Shown piece after piece: positions 8,290 to 14,840 of a stretch of 34,133 bases of DNA (position 1 is the stretch's first letter; every line of letters begins with the position of its first letter). Below the pieces are notes generated by a model that worked only from the letters and a program-made list of their open reading frames with translations, ran no database searches and was not told where the DNA came from. The stretch covers positions 1 through 34,133 of the forward strand of contig JAABSE010000039.1 of NCBI GenBank assembly GCA_011390575.1. The letters run 5' to 3'. This DNA comes from Sphingobacteriia bacterium (GTDB lineage Bacteria; Bacteroidota; Bacteroidia; Bacteroidales; UBA7960). Made by a program: the position numbers and the translations under genes.

Positions 8290-9600
8290 TCAACTCTTTT
8301 TTCCTTTGGCAGGAGTTTTCTTTCCGGCTGTTTTTGTCGAAGTCTCAGCAATTGTTCCGGAGCCAGGTTTTGCATTTTCTGCCCGATTTGCCGAGCTTCT
8401 GGATTTTTTCTGGCTACAATATTTCTTGACCCTGATTTCAAAATCGACCAGGACATTCATATAATTTATGAATGCATCATATGGGGAGTTGTAAGGACTA
8501 ATTCTTGTTTTCACTACTCCTTCGGAAAACCATTTGGTTGACATGTAATAGAAATGATCGCTGGTTTGCAGTCTGTTCCAGTCATTGAGAATTTTATCAT
8601 CATTACATTTGGCAACCAAGGGCTCCAGATCAAAGAGTTTATTAAATGCTTCATTTTGCATTTCATTTCCCAGCCATGCAGTGATATCTCTTTCTTCATC
8701 TGCCCAGGATATAGGATAGGGAACATGCAGTGGCGATGCAGGCTGTAAGTTTCTTGATACCTGGGAAGGTGTCTGGAAAGTAAAATCAGAATTTTTCAGC
8801 ACTTCTTTTGGCAGGTTCAACAGAAAGTCAAATATGCCGGATTTTTGAGACTGATTCTGTCCAAAGGTTTCATAATCCATGAACAGGTTTACCACTTCGG
8901 TTTTGGGATCTAATGCTTTAAGCCATCCGGCATACTTTTCTGCGGTTAGCGGCCATTCGCTCCATTCTTTTACCGAGAATTTAAAGGCGATATCATCGCT
9001 CATCTGGAAGTTTTTCATCAGGAGTTTTACCTTGGGGTTGGCTGCGCTGCAATAGAGCAGATTGGGACTTTTCCATCCCAGGATATGCTTGGGCCCTTCG
9101 GTTAAAATGGTGTTATAGCCCAGTCCAAAAACCAGTTTACTGATATCATCATTGTAAATCAGTTCAGTATTCCTGAAAGCACCGGGTTTTACCCCAAAAA
9201 GAGATTGGATTTTGGTTTCATGCATTTTCACCTGTCTGGAAAATTCTTTCTTGCTTTTTAACGAAGAAAGTCCATGGTTATAGGTTTCTGCAAGAAACTC
9301 AACCTGCCCGGTTTTGGCAAGTTTCTTAAAGCTGTCGAGCACTTCGGGAGCATACATCTCAAATTGCTCGATGGCCATTCCGGAAATACTGAAAGCAACC
9401 CTGAAATCTTTTTTGTGTTTCTTAATTAAATCGAGTAAAATCTGATTGGCGGGCAGATAGCATTTTTCTGCCAGCTGACGTATCATATAGCGATTGGCAT
9501 ATTCATCAAAATAGTTGTGATCATTTCCTATTTCAAAAAATCGGTAGGTTTTTAATCTGAATGGCTGGTGAACCTGAAAATAAAAACATATTGACTTCAT
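8290..9600 (-). CDS. GH57 family alpha-amylase/glucanotransferase-type enzyme
   Basis: Glycoside hydrolase family 57 acts on alpha-1,4 or alpha-1,6 glucan by a retaining mechanism; the exact reaction (hydrolysis, transfer or branching) cannot be told from sequence. I chose the ATG at 9600 (436 residues) because MKSICFYFQVHQPFRL is the usual start of the family; an in-frame ATG at 9642 would add 14 unlike residues and include a palindrome. From the chosen start, HQPFR is at 11-15, the nucleophile region FRNTELIYND has Glu146, and MDYETFGQ has acid/base Asp242. The C-terminal ~40 residues are a Lys/Ser/Ala-rich tail (KKTPAKGKKS at the end), perhaps a flexible or polyanion-binding extension. No signal peptide, so it acts on intracellular glycogen. 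It sits between the GT4 gene (73-nt gap) and the fusion gene, and is followed by two hairpins. Confidence 0.9.
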   Translation of the reverse strand: MKSICFYFQVHQPFRLKTYRFFEIGNDHNYFDEYANRYMIRQLAEKCYLPANQILLDLIKKHKKDFRVAFSISGMAIEQFEMYAPEVLDSFKKLAKTGQVEFLAETYNHGLSSLKSKKEFSRQVKMHETKIQSLFGVKPGAFRNTELIYNDDISKLVFGLGYNTILTEGPKHILGWKSPNLLYCSAANPKVKLLMKNFQMSDDIAFKFSVKEWSEWPLTAEKYAGWLKALDPKTEVVNLFMDYETFGQNQSQKSGIFDFLLNLPKEVLKNSDFTFQTPSQVSRNLQPASPLHVPYPISWADEERDITAWLGNEMQNEAFNKLFDLEPLVAKCNDDKILNDWNRLQTSDHFYYMSTKWFSEGVVKTRISPYNSPYDAFINYMNVLVDFEIRVKKYCSQKKSRSSANRAENAKPGSGTIAETSTKTAGKKTPAKGKKS

Positions 9601-9617
9601 AGTGTATCTTTGTTTTG

Positions 9618-9631
9618 ACTGCCCGGGCAGT
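9618..9631. repeat. 14-bp perfect palindrome before the GH57 start
   Basis: ACTGCCCGGGCAGT is a perfect, loop-free palindrome 18 bases upstream of the GH57 ATG, in the 73-nt gap after the GT4 gene. Its G/C content stands out from the A/T-rich flanks. It could be a protein-binding site or form an RNA stem near the translation start. Confidence 0.55.
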
Positions 9632-9673
9632 GTGATGTTCAACTTATTTTTAATTTGAATTACAGGGAACTGT

Positions 9674-10957
9674 TTATGAGAGAAACTTTTCGTAGATTTC
9701 TTTCACTTTAACACCTGCCTGATCCCACTTAATATTGTCAACTTCTTCTTTTCCATGTTTTTTGAAGATAGAGGGTAATCCCTGGTAATGCGTAAGGGCA
9801 TAAATAGCATCGGCCATAGCATCAATATCCCAGAAATCTACCTTGATAGCATGTTGTAATACTTCAGCTACTCCTGACTGTTTGGAAATAATAACAGGGA
9901 CATTGCTTCTCATAGCTTCCAGGGGAGATATCCCAAAGGGTTCTGACACGGAAGGCATGACATATACATCAGACATCCCAAACATCTTATCTACATCATC
10001 GCCTTTTAAAAATCCGGTAAAATGAAACTTGTTGGCAATACCAAGTCTGGCAACACGTCTGATCATTTTCGGCAGCATATCGCCACTGCCGGCCATAACA
10101 AAGCGGATATTTTCATCGCGTTGAAGAACTTTGTAAGCTGCCTCAATAAAATACTCGGGTCCTTTCTGGTAGGTTATTCTTCCCAGGAATGTAACAATTT
10201 TTTCATCCAGGTGACGGGGTATATCGGTATCCAGTTCTTTTTCGGAAGGCTCCACACCATTATGAACGGTTATAACCTTGCCGGGGTCAATTCCATGACG
10301 CTGTATGACAGTATTTCTGGTCATGTTGCTCACAGCAATCACCACATCAGCAGCCTCCATGCCTGCTTTTTCTATGTCAAAAACAAGGGTATTCATATTT
10401 TCGCCCGAACGGTCGTACTCCGTTGCGTGCATGTGCACAATCAGAGGCTTTCCGGATATCCTTTTGGCTTCTTTTCCTGCCATGTACGTGAGCCAGTCAT
10501 GGGCATGAATAAGGTCAAAATCATGCTGCCGTGCTACCTCAAGAGCCAGCATGGCATATCGTTTTACCTCTTCCATAAGGTTTTTTCCGTATCCTCCCGA
10601 AAAATTAAACTTTTGGCTGGTTACAGGCCCTTTCTCAAAGGTTACTCCCTTTTCAATACTCTCCATGATGTGGTAGTACTGTTCGTCATCAGCGTAGGGG
10701 ACCAAAGTGGAATCAACTTCCACAAATGAAATATGATCTACATACTCTTTAAATATTTCATCCTGCACATTGATGGCAACATCGCTGGCATTAACAAGCT
10801 TAATGGAGCCGGGTTTTTCGTCACCATAAGCTTTTGGAACAACAAAAATCAATTCCACGCCACATTTCAACAGTGCTTTGGTCAACCCGTAACAGGCAGT
10901 ACCCAGCCCTCCTGAAATATGTGGTGGAAACTCCCAACCAAACATTAACACCTTCAT
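9674..10957 (-). CDS. GT4 family glycogen synthase-like glycosyltransferase
   Basis: Retaining GT-B glycosyltransferase that probably extends or initiates alpha-glucan from a nucleotide-glucose donor; cytosolic. The 427 residues have the usual two Rossmann halves. Near the start WEFPPHISGGLGTACYGL (8-25) carries the GGLG loop; HAHDW is at 151-155; the donor side has LGRITYQKG (258-266) and the E-x7-E pair Glu339/Glu347 in SEPFGISPLEAM. It lies between the debranching enzyme and GH57 genes, a combination typical of Bacteroidota glycogen clusters, which is the main reason to call it a glycogen enzyme rather than a surface-polysaccharide transferase. No separate promoter match precedes it, and a small stem at 11042-11059 lies in the gap from the debranching gene. 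Confidence 0.88.
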   Translation of the reverse strand: MKVLMFGWEFPPHISGGLGTACYGLTKALLKCGVELIFVVPKAYGDEKPGSIKLVNASDVAINVQDEIFKEYVDHISFVEVDSTLVPYADDEQYYHIMESIEKGVTFEKGPVTSQKFNFSGGYGKNLMEEVKRYAMLALEVARQHDFDLIHAHDWLTYMAGKEAKRISGKPLIVHMHATEYDRSGENMNTLVFDIEKAGMEAADVVIAVSNMTRNTVIQRHGIDPGKVITVHNGVEPSEKELDTDIPRHLDEKIVTFLGRITYQKGPEYFIEAAYKVLQRDENIRFVMAGSGDMLPKMIRRVARLGIANKFHFTGFLKGDDVDKMFGMSDVYVMPSVSEPFGISPLEAMRSNVPVIISKQSGVAEVLQHAIKVDFWDIDAMADAIYALTHYQGLPSIFKKHGKEEVDNIKWDQAGVKVKEIYEKFLS

Positions 10958-11041
10958 ATAGTCAAATTATTTTTGTAGTTTATCAATACAAACTTTTTTA
11001 ATTTCTTTTCTTCAATAAGGATTTTCAGTATTCCTTTAATC

Positions 11042-11059
11042 ATTTTCTGGAGAGAAAAT
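11042..11059. repeat. Small hairpin between debranching-enzyme and GT4 genes
   Basis: ATTTTCT and AGAAAAT form a 7-bp stem with a GGAG loop. An overlapping longer pairing (GGATTTTC with GAAAATCC) is also possible. There is no good T tract, so the likely role is RNA stability or attenuation rather than full termination. Confidence 0.4.
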
Positions 11060-11097
11060 CCAGATGATTTCTATCCCCTGATTATGTATCAGTAGAA

Positions 11098-13047
11098 TTA
11101 TTTTTCGTTTTTAAGGGAATCAATCATAAATCTCATTCTCAGCAACTCAGCGACACTGCCTGAAAAAGAAATTGCTCCCCTACCTGAATGGGGTGGATCG
11201 CCTTCAAAAATTTCCGAGATGGTGCCTACGCCGTCTTCAATCATATCTGCCTGAAAATCATTGTATAGCTTTTCGATAAATTCCACCCCCTGTTTGCCAT
11301 AAATTTTCAGGTAGGCCTCGGCAAAATGGCCGAGCAACCAGGGGTGCACAGTTCCCTGGTGCAATGCTGCATCACGCTCGCGTTCATTACCATTATATTT
11401 TCCTTTGTAGGCAGGATTTTCAGGAGACAAAGTCCTTAATCCCCTGGGAGTGAGCAGCCGCCTGGTAACAATATCTACGATACGTTTTCTCTTGTCTTCA
11501 GCCAGCGGTGAATATGGCAGCGCGGCAGCTATTATCTGATTGGGTCGGATGCTTTCATCCTTGAAATTCTCATGCACATAATCGTATAAACCTCCTTTTT
11601 CTTCTTTCCAGAAAATATCGTTGAAGTTTTCGGGTATCGCCTCTGCCACAGGTGTCCATTTTTTCACAAATGCTTTGTCCTTGCTTTCCGCAGCAGCTTC
11701 AATGGCAAACTTCAAAGCATTGTACCACAGGGCATTTACTTCCGGCACATAGCCAAAGCGTGGTGTCACCGGTTTGCCATCTACAACAGCATTCATCCAT
11801 GTCAGATTAGGATAGGAAGGTTCGATATGCAGCAGATGGTTATTGTGCATCTTTATCCATTCTTTTCCGGTGGCAAGTGATTCGAGAATTCCTGTGATGG
11901 TTTTTCCGTAACTTTTCCACACATTTTCTTTTTTCTTTTTCTGGCACCAGCACTGCTGCAATGCCCAGATAAACCAAAGATTAGTGTCTGCTGATTGGTA
12001 GGTTGTTGCAGGGCCTCTTCCGGTTTCGGGAAAATCAGAACCTTTCATCTGGGATACCATGGTCTGAACTATTTCCTCGCATGCTTTTTCAGCGTTGCGG
12101 GCAAAGGACAACCCGGGAAGGGAAATAAAAGTATATCTTCCTACACGGTCGTACCATGGATATCCTGCTATGACATCAGTTCCTTCGTTATGTTTGTAAA
12201 AAAACTGTTCAGCAGAATTTATCAGGCTGTTTTCGTAGGTATTTCTTGGGGTTCTGTTATTGAGCTCTTTGTTAAAGCTTCTGCTTATCATAGAAGGGTT
12301 TACCTCTTCTGTGCCTGCATAGAAAATTACACTTTCTCCTTTTTTTATGGGAAACTCAAAAAAGCCGGGCACATACAAATCTTCTTTCGACTCATACCCT
12401 CTTCTTTCTTCATGAAAATATTCCAGATCTTCGTACCAGTCGGGGGTATGAACATATTCAGTTTTGTTTTTGGAGACCTGCATAAATAAGGATGAGTAAC
12501 CATCGTACATGCGCGTCTTAATCCCATTGGCTACAGACTCATATTTGGTGTCGAGGTAAATATTCTTTTTGCTTAATTCGTGGATGTTTCTGAAAGCAAG
12601 AAAAGGCTTTATCCTCAAGGTGGTGGGTGATTGTGCCTCCTCCAGCGTGTAGCGAATCATAACTTTTTGCTGTTCTGAAATAAACAGGGTTTCTTTGGTC
12701 AACACAACCCCTCCTACTCTGTAGGTAATTTTCGGGATAATATCAGCTTCAAAATTTCGCACATATTTGTGCCCTTTGGGGTTATAAACACCCGGATACC
12801 TGTTGATGCCGATGTTGAATTCGGCATCTCTCTGAATTACAGTTTCATCAATTTTAGATAATAATACATGGCGGGTATTCCCCAAAAGTGGTTGAGGACA
12901 TATCAACAATCCATGATATTTCCGGGTGTTGCAACCTATGATAGTAGTGCAGGAAAACGAACCGGCACGGTTACTTCTAAGCATTTCTTTCCCCAAAGAA
13001 TATTCAAGATTGATAAGCTGCGTCTTGTCAAAATTTATAAATCCCAT
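11098..13047 (-). CDS. Glycogen debranching enzyme-like protein (amylo-alpha-1,6-glucosidase fold)
   Basis: Enzymes of this family hydrolyse the alpha-1,6 branch glucose of glycogen. The 649 residues show the two expected parts: an N-terminal beta domain (about 17-255, with NTRKYHGLL at 40-48) and an (alpha/alpha)6 barrel (about 275-640). Conserved landmarks are GYPW (295-298), ISLPGL (308-313), DTNLWFIWAL (354-363), LRTLSPENPAYKGKYNG, HQGTVHPWLLGHF (563-575) and SEIFEGDPPH (611-620). Three landmark positions differ from what I expect: GRYTFI (303-308 region) where the family has GRDTFI, whose Asp is taken as the catalytic acid; HQGTVHPW for HQGTVWPW; and GAISFSGSVAE for a GCxAQAWSVAE-type motif. 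The codon for the Tyr is TAT at 12138-12136. The fold is clear, but activity is uncertain. First gene of the glycogen group, with a promoter match at 13105-13112. Confidence 0.87.
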   Translation of the reverse strand: MGFINFDKTQLINLEYSLGKEMLRSNRAGSFSCTTIIGCNTRKYHGLLICPQPLLGNTRHVLLSKIDETVIQRDAEFNIGINRYPGVYNPKGHKYVRNFEADIIPKITYRVGGVVLTKETLFISEQQKVMIRYTLEEAQSPTTLRIKPFLAFRNIHELSKKNIYLDTKYESVANGIKTRMYDGYSSLFMQVSKNKTEYVHTPDWYEDLEYFHEERRGYESKEDLYVPGFFEFPIKKGESVIFYAGTEEVNPSMISRSFNKELNNRTPRNTYENSLINSAEQFFYKHNEGTDVIAGYPWYDRVGRYTFISLPGLSFARNAEKACEEIVQTMVSQMKGSDFPETGRGPATTYQSADTNLWFIWALQQCWCQKKKKENVWKSYGKTITGILESLATGKEWIKMHNNHLLHIEPSYPNLTWMNAVVDGKPVTPRFGYVPEVNALWYNALKFAIEAAAESKDKAFVKKWTPVAEAIPENFNDIFWKEEKGGLYDYVHENFKDESIRPNQIIAAALPYSPLAEDKRKRIVDIVTRRLLTPRGLRTLSPENPAYKGKYNGNERERDAALHQGTVHPWLLGHFAEAYLKIYGKQGVEFIEKLYNDFQADMIEDGVGTISEIFEGDPPHSGRGAISFSGSVAELLRMRFMIDSLKNEK

Positions 13048-13104
13048 AGTATTGTATTAAAATTGATGGTTTGACCTGATTTGTATAAAACAACATGTAT
13101 GTAA

Positions 13105-13112
13105 CAAAAATA
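13105..13112 (-). promoter_or_regulatory. Probable promoter of the glycogen gene group
   Basis: TATTTTTG on the minus strand matches TAnnTTTG; predicted start near 13098 gives a leader of about 50 nt before the debranching-enzyme ATG. It is the only exact match upstream of any of the four glycogen genes, which supports one transcript. Confidence 0.5.
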
Positions 13113-13347
13113 ACCTTTTTTTTTGTATCTGTTTTCTGCTCAGCTTAAAAAAACTTTAATTTAAATAGCATAAACTGCTTTTCAATATAAAAAGATAAAA
13201 ATCAGTCGACCGGATGCAATGCCAGTGAGACAGGAAGACCCGATGAATGCAATCTGGTCAGCAGGTATTAGCTGAATATTGGGTCTGCAAGAATGATCAA
13301 AAGGCATTCTAACTGAAAATCAACATAGCCACATTAGAATAATGATG
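13113..13347. other. Non-coding stretch with an imperfect short duplication
   Basis: No gene seen. Around 13208-13266 two segments resemble each other: one begins GACCGGATGCAATGCCAG and ends GACAGG, the next begins GACCCGATGAATGCAATC and ends CAGCAGG. A GACCCGAT/ATTGGGTC pairing spans the second copy. The significance is unknown. Confidence 0.35.
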
Positions 13348-13380
13348 TAAACCCTCAATTGTTTAAACAATGAGGGTTTA
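13348..13380 (-). terminator. Hairpin terminator after the TPR-SPOR gene
   Basis: TAAACCCTCA (13348-13357) pairs with TGAGGGTTTA (13371-13380); the inner TTGTTTAAACAA is itself self-complementary, so the stem is nearly continuous with one bulged A. It lies about 70 bases past the stop at 13450. Confidence 0.65.
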
Positions 13381-13449
13381 TATTTACAGGAAACATGTAA
13401 AATCAGGAGGAAATTTCCCGGATGCTAAGATTAGCTCACTGGCAATGTA

Positions 13450-14781
13450 TCAAAGATTTTCGAAAACCACGAGGAAAGAGTCGGGAAAATTATCGTTGCG
13501 CAAATTGTCGCGAAAGGTTTCGGCAGGGTTTCTCGTATCAAACTGCCCAATAATCAGTTTATATAAAATGCGTCCATTTACATTGGCCACATTGATATAA
13601 ACAGGTTTGGCGTATTTTTCTTCATAGGCTTTGGCAAGATTTGAAAGGTTGTCGGTATTGGAATAACTTGCCACCTGCACGCCAAATCCACGCAAAGGTG
13701 TTTTTGTAAAATCCTGGCTGTAGGTTCCGGATTCAAGCTGCGAAAAATCTGTAACAGTATTTGCTGCAGGCTGAGGTTTCACAGTTTCTGCCGTTGGTTG
13801 CGCCGGTTTTTCCGCTGCAACAGTGATTTGAGGCTGAGGCTTAGGATCATCTTCCGGTTGGTCATCGTTTTGCTGTTCTTTAGCTGATGCGTTGAACAGA
13901 TCGGCAAAATTGATGTCCGTGGATGCTCCTGCTTGTCTTTGTGCTGATGGAGTGGATTGCGGCACATCGGATTCTGCTTTTGTTTCCTGCAGAGTAATTG
14001 CTTTTTGACGGTCTTGTTGGGCAGCGGATACATTACCGGTATTTTGCCTTGCATCGGCTCTTGCTTCATAGGCCACTGAAAGCTCAGGGTCCAACTCCAG
14101 GGCTTTGTCAAGATCTTCAATAGCCACATAGCTATTCTGTATCTTTAACCTCACCAAACCACTGTAATAATGTGCTTCCGCATTTTGGGGAAGATGTTTT
14201 TTGGCAAGTTCCAGGTCAAGCATGGCTTCTTCATAATCTTCCAGGTAATACAGACTAATGCCCCTGTACAGATAACCTTCGTAAAAATCTTCTTTCAACC
14301 TGAGTGCGATATCAAAATCCTGAAGTGAACGTCTGTATTCTTTCAGTTTCAGGTTGGCTTTGCCACGTTGATAGAAGGAAACAAAATCAGGATTCATTCG
14401 AACAGCAATGCTCAGGTCTTCAATAGCAGCTTCGTACAGCTCCAGATAATAGCGGGCCAGTCCCCTGAAATAATGAGCCTGATCGGAAAAGGCCGGGTCC
14501 AGCTCGATGGTAATGGTAAAATCACGCACCGCTTCCTCATAATTGCTCAATTCAATTTCCGCAAGCCCTTTGTAAAGATAAGCTTCGGCAAATAAGGGGT
14601 TGAGCTCAATGGCTTCATTGAAATCCTCAATGGCACTTTCAAATTCACCGGTTATTCCCTTTTTAACCCCCGCATTAAAATATTCCCTCGCCTGGTTCAT
14701 ATTTTCAATGCTCGGAGGTTGAGACCAGGAGAAATCAGTAAAGAGAAAAGTGATAATAAGAAGAGGTAAAAACCGGTACAT
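13450..14781 (-). CDS. Secreted TPR protein with C-terminal SPOR domain
   Basis: An envelope protein of 443 residues. A signal peptide covers about residues 1-20 (FLPLLIITFLF core, then FSWSQ). Residues 28-265 hold about seven TPR repeats with the usual spacing of small residues and closing Pro, for example AIEDFNEAIELNPLFAEAYL and AIEDLDKALELDPELSVAYE. A Gln/Pro/Thr-rich linker (about 268-350) leads to a SPOR domain (about 358-443) with FGVQVASYSN and YKLIIGQFDTRN. SPOR domains bind peptidoglycan strands lacking stem peptides, so the protein probably tethers a TPR docking surface to the cell wall, perhaps at the division site; the partner is unknown. It lies 59 bases downstream of a transmembrane receptor gene on the same strand, and also has its own promoter match (14813-14820). 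Confidence 0.9.
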   Translation of the reverse strand: MYRFLPLLIITFLFTDFSWSQPPSIENMNQAREYFNAGVKKGITGEFESAIEDFNEAIELNPLFAEAYLYKGLAEIELSNYEEAVRDFTITIELDPAFSDQAHYFRGLARYYLELYEAAIEDLSIAVRMNPDFVSFYQRGKANLKLKEYRRSLQDFDIALRLKEDFYEGYLYRGISLYYLEDYEEAMLDLELAKKHLPQNAEAHYYSGLVRLKIQNSYVAIEDLDKALELDPELSVAYEARADARQNTGNVSAAQQDRQKAITLQETKAESDVPQSTPSAQRQAGASTDINFADLFNASAKEQQNDDQPEDDPKPQPQITVAAEKPAQPTAETVKPQPAANTVTDFSQLESGTYSQDFTKTPLRGFGVQVASYSNTDNLSNLAKAYEEKYAKPVYINVANVNGRILYKLIIGQFDTRNPAETFRDNLRNDNFPDSFLVVFENL

Positions 14782-14812
14782 ATGCAGAATATTTTTTAAG
14801 GTAAATAAAGTG

Positions 14813-14820
14813 CAAAATTA
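14813..14820 (-). promoter_or_regulatory. -7 promoter element for the TPR-SPOR gene
   Basis: TAATTTTG on the minus strand matches TAnnTTTG, about 32 bases before the ATG, in the short gap after the receptor gene. No clear -33 element. Confidence 0.4.
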
Positions 14821-14840
14821 CCAAAACTTTTATCCCTGCC

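Noticed and set aside
8043..8456. 137-codon minus-strand frame past the GH57 end
   Set aside because: It overlaps the GH57 C-terminus in another frame and then runs through the hairpin-rich gap; Lys-rich early part is a frame-shifted reading of the GH57 tail.
10022..10729. 235-codon plus-strand frame
   Set aside because: Antisense to the GT4 gene, which has a full set of family motifs.
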